Assembly: GCA_018716365.1 (NCBI GenBank)
Contig: DVKA01000203.1
Coordinates: forward strand, 1 to 20,911
DNA length: 20,911 nt
Direction of reading: 5' to 3'
DNA from: Candidatus Caccocola faecipullorum
Lineage (GTDB): Bacteria > Synergistota > Synergistia > Synergistales > Synergistaceae
Part shown: piece by piece, positions 7,402 to 13,833 of the stretch
Layout of the letters: each line of letters starts with the position of its first letter
Numbering within the stretch: the first letter of the stretch is position 1
Translations under genes and position numbers: made by a program
Notes under the pieces: generated by a model
The model's input: the letters and a program-made list of their open reading frames with translations, nothing else
What the model was told of the DNA's origin: nothing
Database searches by the model: none

Positions 7402-7430
7402 ATTATACCTATGGGGGTATATGTAGACAA
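7402..7430 (-). promoter_or_regulatory. Sigma70 promoter of the metal ATPase gene
   Basis: On the coding strand TTGTCT (7430-7425), a 17-bp spacer and a perfect TATAAT (7407-7402). The predicted start of transcription is near 7395, giving a leader of about 32 nt to the GTG start at 7363. Confidence 0.8.
7404..7421. promoter_or_regulatory. CsoR-type operator overlapping the ATPase promoter
   Basis: TATACCTATGGGGGTATA is an 18-bp inverted repeat (TATACC / GGTATA) with the run of G (C on the other strand) typical of CsoR-family operators. It fills most of the -35/-10 spacer and overlaps the -10 box, where a bound repressor would block RNA polymerase. A CsoR-type gene is encoded 450 bp away. The assignment to that protein is inferred. 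Confidence 0.65.
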
Positions 7431-7764
7431 GCGTGAAGAAAAAGAAAAGCGGGATTTTTCGCGCGCCTCGTAAATCCGGCGGCGCCGGCGAACACGCGGC
7501 AGCGGGGCAAATTCACAGATACGCCGCCCTACTCAAAGCCGCGGCTCCGCGCCTGACGCACGGCGATAATCCGCTCCGCCGCCAGCGTCGCGCGCCAGTC
7601 CAAAGCTAACGGCGGCCCCTGCAATCCACGCGCGCGGGAAAATCCGCCGTGCCTTCGCGGACGCAGCGCGACGGGCCTCAAATCCGCGCGGCGGCGTGAA
7701 ACGCGCGCCGTCTTGCGCAATTCGCCGCCGCGGCCGTTCCGCCCCGCGCGTCTGAAATATGCGC
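7431..7764. other. Non-coding GC-rich stretch
   Basis: About 330 bp between the ATPase promoter and the csoR terminator. Several frames are open on the minus strand, but they have no ribosome binding site and an arginine/alanine-rich composition typical of out-of-frame GC-rich DNA. I see no RNA gene. It could be an intergenic repeat or a decayed gene. Confidence 0.4.
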
Positions 7765-7772
7765 GGCAACGC

Positions 7773-7806
7773 AAAAGCGCCGGAGTTTCGGCAAACTCCG
7801 GCGCTT
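7773..7806 (-). terminator. Rho-independent terminator downstream of csoR
   Basis: A perfect 14-bp stem, AAGCGCCGGAGTTT with AAACTCCGGCGCTT (7775-7806), and a four-base loop. Read on the minus strand it is extended by TTTT then GCGTT. It lies about 50 bp after the csoR stop. Confidence 0.65.
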
Positions 7807-7821
7807 CTGCAAGAATATGTG

Positions 7822-7847
7822 AAAGCGGCTCCGCGCGGAGCCGCTTT
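7822..7847. repeat. Perfect GC-rich inverted repeat directly after csoR
   Basis: AAAGCGGCTCC and GGAGCCGCTTT are separated by GCGC, giving an uninterrupted 26-bp palindrome 8 bp from the csoR stop. On the minus strand no further T run follows it. With the hairpin at 7773-7806 it forms a tandem pair of 3' structures. Confidence 0.7.
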
Positions 7848-7854
7848 TATCGTT

Positions 7855-8130
7855 CTACCTCATGTTTGCGAAGCGTTCTACGGCCTTTGTGAAGCTTTTT
7901 ATCGTCTTGTCCGCGTCGCCGTGCTCTATGCCGTCGCGCACGCAGTGGTTTATGTGGCCTTCGAGGACTATCTGCCCGACGCGGTGGAGCGCTGATTTCG
8001 CCGCGTTTATCTGCGCGAGCACGTCCTCGCAGGGGATGTCTTCGTCCACCATCCTGTCGATGGCTCTGACCTGTCCGATGATTTTATTGAGCCTTCTGTG
8101 AAGGTTCTCCGCGTCCATGCATTGTCTCAT
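7855..8130 (-). CDS. csoR: CsoR-family metal-sensing transcriptional repressor
   Basis: A 91-residue all-helical DUF156 protein of normal family length. The metal-site fingerprint is Cys34, His59 and Cys63 (DIPCEDV; GHINHC). The spacing of 25 and 4 residues equals that of Cys36-His61-Cys65 in M. tuberculosis CsoR, the Cu(I) site, so copper sensing is the best inference. RcnR and FrmR sensors have other residues at the last position. A further Cys4 is present. Known CsoR proteins are tetramers that release DNA on binding metal. The likely target is the palindrome in the neighbouring ATPase promoter. The start ATG follows GAGG with a short four-base gap. Met5 is an alternative start but lacks a properly spaced site. 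A hairpin terminator and a second perfect palindrome follow the gene. Confidence 0.9.
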   Translation of the reverse strand: MRQCMDAENLHRRLNKIIGQVRAIDRMVDEDIPCEDVLAQINAAKSALHRVGQIVLEGHINHCVRDGIEHGDADKTIKSFTKAVERFANMR

Positions 8131-8203
8131 TCGTCCTCACTCCGTTCCGCCATTATGGTAGCATCGCGCCGCGCGCGCCGCAACGGGGGCGGCCAGCGGC
8201 GCG

Positions 8204-8233
8204 AAAAAATCCCCTCCGCGCGCGAAGGGGATT
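8204..8233 (-). terminator. Rho-independent terminator of the suf operon
   Basis: On the minus strand AATCCCC (8233-8227) pairs with GGGGATT (8214-8208), followed by a run of T (8210-8204). The intervening CG-rich loop can pair further. It lies 35 bp after the sufB stop. Confidence 0.85.
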
Positions 8234-8268
8234 GAATTCTGCGTTATCCGTGAGTCTCCGCCGCCGCG

Positions 8269-9432
8269 CTACATCGCGCCCGCGGATTCCTCCACCATTT
8301 TATCTACGTCCTTGCGCAGCGACTCCGGCAGGCCCAAGATGTCGAGCGATAGGAAGCCCTTGATGATGAGCGACTGCGCCTCGGCTTCGCTGAGGCCGCG
8401 CGCCATTAAGTACTCCGTCTCTTCCTGGTTTATCTTGCCGACGGCGGCTTCGTGCGACATTTCAAGATCTTTGTGGCGCGCTTCGAGCTCCGGTATCGCG
8501 TGGATTTTGCCTTTGTCGGAGAGCAGCAGGCCGTTGCATTCGAGATGCGCCTTGACGCCCTCGGCCTCGCCGATGAGGTGTCCGCGCGCGTATATCTCGC
8601 CGCCCGTGGAGACAGTGCGCGAGATTATCTCCGCGCGGCTGCCGCGCCCGCGCAGGTAGACGCGCGAGCCTGTGTCCATCTTCGAGCCTTCGCCCGCCAT
8701 GAGGACGGTGTTGAATGTTGCGACGGAGCGGTCGCCGTTGAGGTAGACTGTCGGATAGGTCTGCAAATCTTTCGCCGGTTTGAGGCAGATGTAGTTGGAT
8801 ATGTATTTCCCGCCCTCTTCGACGACTACGACCGTGCGCGGGCGGACGGCCATCTCTTCGGCCCAGTCGTGGACCATCGTGAAGGTCAGCGTCGCGCCCT
8901 TCTTGACATAGATTTCCGAGATTCCGACGTGGAGGCCGGAGCGGACGTGCGGCCCGGAGGCGCAGCCGGAAATTATGCTCAGCTCCGAGCCTTCCTCGGC
9001 GATGATGATGTTGTGGACGCCCTGCGCAAGCGCGTCCGTCTCGATATATGTGCAGGCCTGCACTGGATATTCGGCCTTCGCGCCCTTTTCGGCGCGGATG
9101 AAGTAGCCGCCCTCTTTCGCGCCCGCCGTGCGCTCGGTGAATATGTCGCGGTCCTTCTCGATGAGTTTCCAGCTGTAATCCTCAAGGCCGTATTTGAACT
9201 GCGCGTATGAGACGGGCATCACCTGCACGCCCTTGAGGTTCGCGTTGCAGAAGACCGTGTCGTGGTCGGAGTGGACTATCGTCCCAGCCGCCTTCTCGCC
9301 GCCGTCGATGCCGGCGCGCAGCATACGCTCGCGGTCTTCGGCGGGGAGCTCGGCGAGGTCTTTGACCTCCCTGTGTTCCGGCGCGTCGCTGCGGAACTGG
9401 TCGAGATGTTCTTCGATTTTATATTCTTTCAT
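8269..9432 (-). CDS. sufB: SufB/SufD-family Fe-S cluster scaffold protein
   Basis: A 387-residue SufBD beta-helix protein, shorter than E. coli SufB (495 residues) and close to the compact forms of archaea and anaerobes. Recognisable blocks are GVQVMPVSYA, YIETDALAQGVHNIIIAEEGSEL, RTVVVVEEGGKY, GEIYARGHLIGEAEGVKAHLECNGLLLSDKGKIHAIPELEA and SHEAAVGKINQEETEYLMARGLSEAEAQSLIIKGF. The Cys in HLECNG sits where SufB uses its cluster-assembly cysteine, and the E of SHEAA matches the conserved glutamate. It acts with SufC to build Fe-S clusters in the cytoplasm. The ATG at 9432 overlaps the sufC stop by one base (TAATG) and is preceded by GGGAGGAA, so the two genes are translationally coupled. In-frame sequence continues upstream inside sufC but is not used. 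Confidence 0.92.
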   Translation of the reverse strand: MKEYKIEEHLDQFRSDAPEHREVKDLAELPAEDRERMLRAGIDGGEKAAGTIVHSDHDTVFCNANLKGVQVMPVSYAQFKYGLEDYSWKLIEKDRDIFTERTAGAKEGGYFIRAEKGAKAEYPVQACTYIETDALAQGVHNIIIAEEGSELSIISGCASGPHVRSGLHVGISEIYVKKGATLTFTMVHDWAEEMAVRPRTVVVVEEGGKYISNYICLKPAKDLQTYPTVYLNGDRSVATFNTVLMAGEGSKMDTGSRVYLRGRGSRAEIISRTVSTGGEIYARGHLIGEAEGVKAHLECNGLLLSDKGKIHAIPELEARHKDLEMSHEAAVGKINQEETEYLMARGLSEAEAQSLIIKGFLSLDILGLPESLRKDVDKMVEESAGAM

Positions 9433-10226
9433 TACGCGTTCCTCCCAGCGCATCCGGCACAGCGGAAGCACTCCGTGTAGCCGTGGCTGCGTATTTCGCC
9501 GAGCAGCTCCGCGGCGTTGCCCGAGCATACTATTTCGCCGTTCATCAGCACGTGGCCCTTGTCGACGAAGATGTGGTCCATTATCTGCCCCGTATGCGTG
9601 ATGACGAGGCCCGCCTTGTAGTCCGCGCGGCGGCTCTTTATCGAGCGGCAGGGCGCGCCGTCGAAGCTGTCGCGCCCGAGCGCGATGCGCGAGGCCTTGC
9701 CGATGAGCGCCATGTTCTCAAGGTCGACGCCCGACTCCGGCTCGTCGAGACAGACGAAATCCGGCGACTGGAGGATGATCTGGAGCATCTCCGTGCGCTT
9801 CATCTCGCCGCCGGAGAGCCCAGCGTTTATCTCGCGGTCGAGGAACTCGCGCGCGTCGAGCTTCTCCGCCGTGCTCTCTATCTCCTCGTCCGTAAGCGAC
9901 GGGCGGCTGAACGAAATCAGCGAGCGCAGCGTGACGCCGCGGATCGTCGGCGGCCTCTGGAACGATATGCCGACGCCGAGGCGCGCGCGCTCGTCTATCG
10001 TCGCGTGCGTGATGTCCTGACCCTTGAAATGAATCGAGCCCTGCGTAACGTGGTAGCGCGCGAAGCCTATCACGGTGTTCAGCAGCGTCGTCTTGCCGGA
10101 GCCGTTCGGCCCGAAAAGCGCATGAATCTCGCCCTCGCCTACCGTGAGCGAAACGCCTTTGAGAACCTCCGTCCCGTCGACGACGACGTGCAGATCCTTT
10201 ATCTCAAGCAATTTTTCTTCCGCCAT
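9432..10226 (-). CDS. sufC: SufC-family ATPase of the SUF Fe-S assembly system
   Basis: A 264-residue ABC-type ATPase with Walker A GPNGSGKTT, Q-loop SFQRPP, signature LSGGEMKR, Walker B FVCLDEPESGVDLEN and H-loop ITHTGQIMD. There are no membrane segments. The FQRPPTIRGVTLRSL and DEPESGVDLE blocks are SufC-like. It powers conformational change of its SufB partner, encoded next with a one-base overlap. No SufD, SufS or SufU lies in the window, so this is a two-gene sufCB unit like the minimal (SMS-type) systems described in archaea and anaerobes. Oddities: an extra segment of about 15-20 residues between Walker B and the H-loop (around GRDSFDGAPCRSIKSRRADY), and a C-terminal tail with CFRCAGC. 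GAGG is the only ribosome-binding-like site, about 14 bases from the ATG. Confidence 0.93.
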   Translation of the reverse strand: MAEEKLLEIKDLHVVVDGTEVLKGVSLTVGEGEIHALFGPNGSGKTTLLNTVIGFARYHVTQGSIHFKGQDITHATIDERARLGVGISFQRPPTIRGVTLRSLISFSRPSLTDEEIESTAEKLDAREFLDREINAGLSGGEMKRTEMLQIILQSPDFVCLDEPESGVDLENMALIGKASRIALGRDSFDGAPCRSIKSRRADYKAGLVITHTGQIMDHIFVDKGHVLMNGEIVCSGNAAELLGEIRSHGYTECFRCAGCAGRNA

Positions 10227-10260
10227 TATTTATCTTCAACCTCTAATCCGAGAGAAATCC

Positions 10261-10276
10261 GTGAGAAATTTCTCAC
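10261..10276. promoter_or_regulatory. Perfect palindrome in the suf leader, candidate operator
   Basis: GTGAGAAATTTCTCAC is a perfect 16-bp palindrome 35 bp before the sufC start. It lies just after a TATATA-like -10 on the minus strand (about 10291-10297). The arms extend on one side into a second pairing (ATCCGTG / CACGGAT, 10257-10286). A repressor bound here would block initiation. No Rrf2/IscR or SufR gene is in the window. Confidence 0.5.
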
Positions 10277-10345
10277 ACCCACGGATTGAAGTATATAACT
10301 TAATATCGTTTTACGGAAGATTGAAGCGCCCGCAAAGCCGCCGCC

Positions 10346-10396
10346 GGAAAAATGTGTAAAACGCAGCGCAGTTTTGCGGGAAAAATGTGTAAAACG
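10346..10396. repeat. Two 18-bp direct repeats upstream of the suf operon
   Basis: GGAAAAATGTGTAAAACG occurs at 10346-10363 and identically at 10379-10396, 33 bp apart (about three helical turns). The pair lies between the deaminase stop and the suf promoter region. They may be tandem sites for an activator or repressor; no palindromic core is visible. Apart from these and the palindrome, 10227-10443 holds nothing I can name. Confidence 0.7.
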
Positions 10397-10443
10397 GTTG
10401 TAAAGCATGGCGCGGCGCCGTCTTTCGCCACCGCGCCGTCCTG

Positions 10444-11001
10444 CTACATTCCCGGATACTCGAAATTCTTCACGCGCATCGCGGAGTAGGCGGCGTCTAT
10501 TTCGGCCAGCAGCGCGGCGAGCGCTGGCCGTTCGAGGTATTTCGCCGCCTCGTCGCGCAGGCAGCGCAGCGTGTAGAATGCGTTTTCCGCGCGCGGGCCC
10601 TCCGCGCCGAAGATTTCGCGGTACATCATGAGGTCGACGGGCATGTCGAAGCCCTCTTTCACGGCCTCGTAGCCGTAGAGCATCCAGACCTCGCGGAAGC
10701 CGGCCCACGCGATGGCCGAGGCGCACATCGGGCATGGCGCGTGGCTCGCGACGAATATGCAGCCGCGCGGCGCTGGCCGCTCCGCGAGCGCGAAGTAGCG
10801 GCGCAGAGTGTCTATCTCGCCGTGATATATCGGGTTCTCGACGCGGTCGTTGCTGCCCGCCGCGACGACGGAGCAGTCCTTCGCGCGCAGCACGAGGCCG
10901 CCGAATACGTGGTTGCCCTCTCCGACCATGCGCTCCGTCAGCGGCAGCAGCGCGCCGCGTATCGCGCGCAGGATTTTCTCTATTTTTTCCGCTTCGTTCA
11001 T
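10444..11001 (-). CDS. CMP/dCMP deaminase-like zinc-dependent nucleoside deaminase
   Basis: A 185-residue soluble deaminase of the cytidine/deoxycytidylate/TadA fold. The zinc and catalytic residues are visible: H60-G-E62 (YHGEIDTL) and P89-C90-P-M-C93 (APCPMCASAIAWAG). This family hydrolytically removes an amino group from a base or nucleoside. The protein differs from tRNA-adenosine deaminase TadA in its longer C-terminus and its VWMLYGYEAVKEGFDMPVDLMMYREIF block, so a free base or nucleoside (for example guanine or cytosine) is more likely; the substrate cannot be read from sequence. The start ATG follows GGAG on the coding strand with a gap of about 10 bases. It seems to be a single gene, with the CMD cluster starting divergently. 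A GC-rich hairpin without a T run follows the stop (10409-10437). Confidence 0.83.
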   Translation of the reverse strand: MNEAEKIEKILRAIRGALLPLTERMVGEGNHVFGGLVLRAKDCSVVAAGSNDRVENPIYHGEIDTLRRYFALAERPAPRGCIFVASHAPCPMCASAIAWAGFREVWMLYGYEAVKEGFDMPVDLMMYREIFGAEGPRAENAFYTLRCLRDEAAKYLERPALAALLAEIDAAYSAMRVKNFEYPGM

Positions 11002-11112
11002 TTCACGTCATCTCCGTTCGCTCGCCGCCTCCCGCGCAGATTCGGCGGCGCGGCGCAATTTCACGTTTCTATTATACGCGCAGGGCGCGCCGCGTTTTTC
11101 TCCGGCGCGCGC

Positions 11113-11141
11113 TTGACATGGAGCCGCCTCCAGATTTTAGG
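11113..11141 (+). promoter_or_regulatory. Candidate promoter of the exported CMD-DUF362 cluster
   Basis: A perfect -35 TTGACA (11113-11118), a 17-bp spacer and a poor -10 TTTAGG (11136-11141). The 5' leader to the ATG at 11179 would be about 30 nt and contains AAGGAGG. Confidence 0.45.
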
Positions 11142-11178
11142 ATTTTCACAGAAACAATATCTTTAAGGAGGAATTTAT

Positions 11179-12045
11179 ATGCAGGCGAAATTTTTGATTC
11201 TCTTGGCGGCGGCGCTTGTCGCAGTCGTAATGTGCGCGGGCGCGTGCTTCGCGGAAGAGGCCCCGCGGTGGGCGAAGGAGATAGGGACGAGGAACCGCGC
11301 GGCGGCTGCGGAGGCGAAGTTCAACGAGCTTTTCAAGGGCGGCGACGGCGATTTCTACAAAAACAGCGGCGAGCTCGGCGAGATGGCGACGAACTTCATA
11401 TACGGCGACATCTACCGGCGCGGCGTGCTGACCGACAAACAGCGCGCGCTCATCACGCTTTCCGTGCTGACAGTGAACCAGACGCTCGACGAGCTGAAAG
11501 CGCAGGTCAAGGCCGCCGTCAACGCGGGGCTGACCGCAGAGGAGATTCAGGAAGCCGTCTACCAGTGCGCGCCATACATAGGATTCTCGAAGGCGCTTGC
11601 GGCGGCGGATAAGATGAACGAAGCACTCCGTGAAAAGAAGGTCGCGCCGCCAAAGAGCCAGGCGACGGTGACGGAGGCCGACCGCGGCGAAAAAGGATTC
11701 CTCACGCAGAAATCCATCTTCCCGGCTGGGCTTGACGGAATGTACCAGAGCTCGCCAGAGAACCGTAAGCACGTAGCCGAGTACCTCGCCTCGTTCTGCT
11801 TCGGCGACTTCTACACGCGCGGCGCGCTCGACATAAAGACGCGCGAAATCCTGACGCTCTGCATAATCTCCGCGCAGGGCGGCTGCGAGAGCCAGGTCAA
11901 GAGCCACGTGCAGGCGAACTTCAACGTAGGCAACGACGAGACGACGATGATAGAGGCGATAACGCAGTGCCTCCCCTACATGGGCTTCCCGCGGACGCTC
12001 AACGCGCTCGGCTGCGTCGCCGAGGTCGCCGGCCAGCAGAAATAA
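11179..12045 (+). CDS. Exported tandem carboxymuconolactone-decarboxylase (CMD) family protein
   Basis: A 288-residue protein with a Sec signal peptide (hydrophobic 5-22, likely cleavage after ACFA at 25) and two CMD/AhpD-like helical domains, about 66-150 and 198-285. The second ends QCLPYMGFPRTLNAL, typical of gamma-carboxymuconolactone-decarboxylase-like proteins, and keeps C236 and H243 (GGCESQVKSHVQANFNVG). In the first domain the equivalent of the His is Gln109, and no Cys lies at the matching place, so it is probably structural. Neither half has the AhpD CxxC pair. The family covers decarboxylases and peroxide-linked reductases; which applies is unknown. Most relatives are cytoplasmic, so export is notable. 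AAGGAGG lies eight bases before the ATG. It heads a same-strand cluster with exported DUF362 and monooxygenase-fold proteins. Confidence 0.87.
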   Translation: MQAKFLILLAAALVAVVMCAGACFAEEAPRWAKEIGTRNRAAAAEAKFNELFKGGDGDFYKNSGELGEMATNFIYGDIYRRGVLTDKQRALITLSVLTVNQTLDELKAQVKAAVNAGLTAEEIQEAVYQCAPYIGFSKALAAADKMNEALREKKVAPPKSQATVTEADRGEKGFLTQKSIFPAGLDGMYQSSPENRKHVAEYLASFCFGDFYTRGALDIKTREILTLCIISAQGGCESQVKSHVQANFNVGNDETTMIEAITQCLPYMGFPRTLNALGCVAEVAGQQK

Positions 12046-12056
12046 CGGCGCTGCGC

Positions 12057-12087
12057 TTGACTTCGAGTTCGCTTCAGACTTTATCAT
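12057..12087 (+). promoter_or_regulatory. Candidate internal promoter before the first DUF362 gene
   Basis: TTGACT (12057-12062) is followed by TTTATCAT in an AT-rich step (12080-12087). The spacer is 17 to 19 bp depending on the -10 frame chosen. It resembles the promoter upstream of the CMD gene, sharing GCGCTTGAC or GCTTGAC around the -35. Confidence 0.35.
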
Positions 12088-12128
12088 AACGGACAGATTT
12101 CACGAAAAATCCGAAAGGAGGGCGTTGC

Positions 12129-13079
12129 ATGAAAAAATTCATCAAGCGGCTGCTCGGCCTCACGGCGGCGGCTGCGGTCGCGCTCGCGGGAGGCGCGGCC
12201 TTCGGCGCGGAGGCGGAGGTTCCCGTCGTCTACTTCACGAAGGACATCAGCCCCGCGGGGCTTCTCAAAATTTACGACAAAATCAGCGCGGACATAACGG
12301 GCAAGGTCGCCGTCAAGCTCCACACCGGCGAGCCGAACGGGCCGAACCTTCTGCCTCTGCCGATGGCGAAGGCGCTCGTCGCGCACATCCCGAACAGCAA
12401 TATAGTCGAGACCAACGTCTACTACGCAAGCCCGCGCCAGACGACAGAGGGACACCGCGAGACGCTCAAGACCAACGGCTTCGACTTCTGCAAGGTGGAC
12501 ATCATAGACGAGTTCGGCACAGTCATGCTCCCAGTCAAAGGCGGCAAGCACTTCACCGAAATGTCGATGGGCGAGAGCATCACGGACTATGACTCGATGG
12601 TCGTCTACACGCACTTCAAGGGCCACTCGATGGGTGGCTACGGCGGCTCGCTGAAAAACATCGGCATCGGCTGCGCCGACGGCAAGGTAGGCAAACAGAT
12701 GATCCACGCGAAAGACGGCAGCCAGTGGGGGCGCACGCAGGACGAATTCATGGAAGCGATGACCGAGTCCGCTAAGGCGGTCGTCGACCACTTCGGCAAG
12801 CGCATCACCTTCATCAACGTCATGAAGAACATGTCCGTCGACTGCGACTGCGCGGGCGCGAGCGCCGCGGCCCCTGCCCTCGCCGACATCGGCATCCTCG
12901 GCTCGACGAGCCTGCTTGCGGTAGACCAGGCGACTATCGACATGATATACGCACTGCCCGAGAACAAAGACGGCGGCCTGCGAGAGCGCATAGAAAGCCG
13001 CCACGGCCTGCGCCAGCTCTCCTACATGAAGGAGCTCGGCATGGGCACGGGCGAATACAAGCTCGTCTCTCTCGACTAG
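12129..13079 (+). CDS. Exported DUF362 domain protein (first copy)
   Basis: A 316-residue protein with a Sec signal peptide (KK, hydrophobic 8-24, likely cleavage after AAFGA near 27). The rest is one DUF362 domain: GKVAVKLHTGEPNG (58-71), the central HFKGHSMGGYGGSLKNIGIGC (162-182), the Cys pair D238-C-D-C241 and DIGILGSTSLLAVDQATID (253-271). DUF362 proteins of anaerobes are often fused to or found with ferredoxin domains and are called Fe-S centre proteins, but no reaction has been established. This one has no ferredoxin domain. The DCDC and C182 could bind a metal; that is inference. GAAAGGAGG precedes the ATG. A hairpin terminator follows the gene. A diverged paralogue is encoded 750 bp downstream. 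Confidence 0.88.
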   Translation: MKKFIKRLLGLTAAAAVALAGGAAFGAEAEVPVVYFTKDISPAGLLKIYDKISADITGKVAVKLHTGEPNGPNLLPLPMAKALVAHIPNSNIVETNVYYASPRQTTEGHRETLKTNGFDFCKVDIIDEFGTVMLPVKGGKHFTEMSMGESITDYDSMVVYTHFKGHSMGGYGGSLKNIGIGCADGKVGKQMIHAKDGSQWGRTQDEFMEAMTESAKAVVDHFGKRITFINVMKNMSVDCDCAGASAAAPALADIGILGSTSLLAVDQATIDMIYALPENKDGGLRERIESRHGLRQLSYMKELGMGTGEYKLVSLD

Positions 13080-13096
13080 CAAAACAACGCGAAACA

Positions 13097-13126
13097 GCCG
13101 GACGCGCAAGCGCCCGGCATATTTTT
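13097..13126 (+). terminator. Terminator or attenuator inside the cluster
   Basis: GCCGGACGC and GCGCCCGGC pair with one mismatch around a GCAA tetraloop, then ATATTTTTA. It starts 18 bp after the first DUF362 stop and 85 bp before the next gene. I see no clear promoter between it and that gene. Confidence 0.75.
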
Positions 13127-13181
13127 ACAGCGCGCGCCGAAATCACCCGCCGCGCGAAAAATTCAAGGAGGAAGATTTTTT

Positions 13182-13586
13182 ATGAAAAACGTAATTTTAG
13201 CCCTGCTCTGCGCCGCCGCGCTCGCGCTGCCGTTCGCGGGGACGGCGCTCGCCGAAGAAAAAGCCCCGCGCGTCAACATGGCGGAGATAGTGCTCAAGCC
13301 CGAGTGCCGCGAAGCGTTCCTCGCCGCCGTGCGCGAGGAGATGCGCGAGTCTCTGCGCGTCGAGCCCGGCGTCATAGCGCTCTACATGGTCGCCGACGCC
13401 GAGGACCCAAACAAACTCACCTTCTTCGATATGTACACGGACGACGCGGCCTACGACGCCCACTGCGCGACGCCGCACTTCAAGAAATACATAGAGACGA
13501 CCAAAGAGATGGCGGTCTCGAAGAAAGTCATCCGCGTCACGCCGCTCGAGCTCTGCGACAGGCTCGGCGCGCAGCCCGCGAAATAA
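13182..13586 (+). CDS. Exported antibiotic biosynthesis monooxygenase (ABM/YgiN-like) domain protein
   Basis: A 134-residue protein with a clear signal peptide (residues 1-24, cleavage after TALA). The mature part is one ABM ferredoxin-like fold: NMAEIVLKPECREAFLAAVREEM, then EPGVIALYMVADAEDPNKLTFFDMYTDDAAYDAHCATPHFKKYIE. The DAHCATPHFKKY block is typical of YgiN-like putative quinol monooxygenases. Members oxidise quinols or polyketides without a cofactor, or bind haem. The reaction here is unknown, and oxygen chemistry would be odd in an anaerobe. AAGGAGGA lies 7-8 bases before the ATG. The next gene, a tautomerase, starts 24 bp downstream, so the two are surely co-transcribed. Export of this normally cytoplasmic fold matches the other exported proteins of the cluster. 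Confidence 0.88.
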   Translation: MKNVILALLCAAALALPFAGTALAEEKAPRVNMAEIVLKPECREAFLAAVREEMRESLRVEPGVIALYMVADAEDPNKLTFFDMYTDDAAYDAHCATPHFKKYIETTKEMAVSKKVIRVTPLELCDRLGAQPAK

Positions 13587-13610
13587 CGGAACGGAAGGAG
13601 ATTCCACAAA

Positions 13611-13811
13611 ATGCCCGCAATCACCGTAGAAGCCGCAAAGCTCACAAAAGAACAGAAAACGCAGCTCATCGCCGAGCTGACCGAAAGCACGTCGAAAATA
13701 CTGGGGCTGCCGAAGGACATAATCTTCGTCTTCCTCAAAGAGAACGACCCCGACAACATAGGCGCCGGCGGCCTGCCACTCTCGGCGCACAAAAAGGACG
13801 CGGCGCGGTAA
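13611..13811 (+). CDS. 4-oxalocrotonate tautomerase-like protein
   Basis: A 66-residue protein starting M-P, so that removal of Met leaves the catalytic N-terminal Pro1 typical of the tautomerase superfamily. PAITVEAAKLTKEQKTQLIAELTESTSKILGLPKDIIFVFLKEN is the beta-alpha-beta unit of 4-OT, and the length is normal. The C-terminus IGAGGLPLSAHKK resembles family members acting on enol/keto pairs of ring-cleavage products. It has no signal peptide, unlike the genes around it. A free N-terminal proline would anyway be incompatible with a fused signal unless cleavage fell exactly there. GAAGGAG lies nine bases before the ATG, and the gene sits 24 bp after the ABM gene and 22 bp before the second DUF362 gene. 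The substrate is unknown. Confidence 0.88.
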   Translation: MPAITVEAAKLTKEQKTQLIAELTESTSKILGLPKDIIFVFLKENDPDNIGAGGLPLSAHKKDAAR

Positions 13812-13833
13812 GCGCGGCGATGAAAGCAAAAAG

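Noticed and set aside
7529..7774. Minus-strand small ORFs between csoR and the ATPase
   Set aside because: Two overlapping frames are open at once, both Arg/Ala-rich and without ribosome binding sites, and they run up to the csoR terminator.
9433..9528. Upstream in-frame extension of sufB
   Set aside because: It lies wholly inside sufC, and the internal ATG at 9432 has GGGAGGAA and forms a TAATG overlap.
10409..10437. Hairpin after the deaminase as a terminator
   Set aside because: GGCGCGG pairs with CCGCGCC, but no T run follows on the minus strand, so intrinsic termination is not supported.
11179..11260. Lipoprotein signal on the CMD protein
   Set aside because: Cysteines occur at 19 and 23, but the residues before them (AVVMC, CAGAC) fit a lipobox poorly. 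Signal peptidase I cleavage after ACFA fits better.
11146..13109. Long minus-strand frames opposite the CMD and first DUF362 genes
   Set aside because: Compositionally biased products with no recognisable domain. The plus-strand genes have signal peptides, strong Shine-Dalgarno sites and family motifs.
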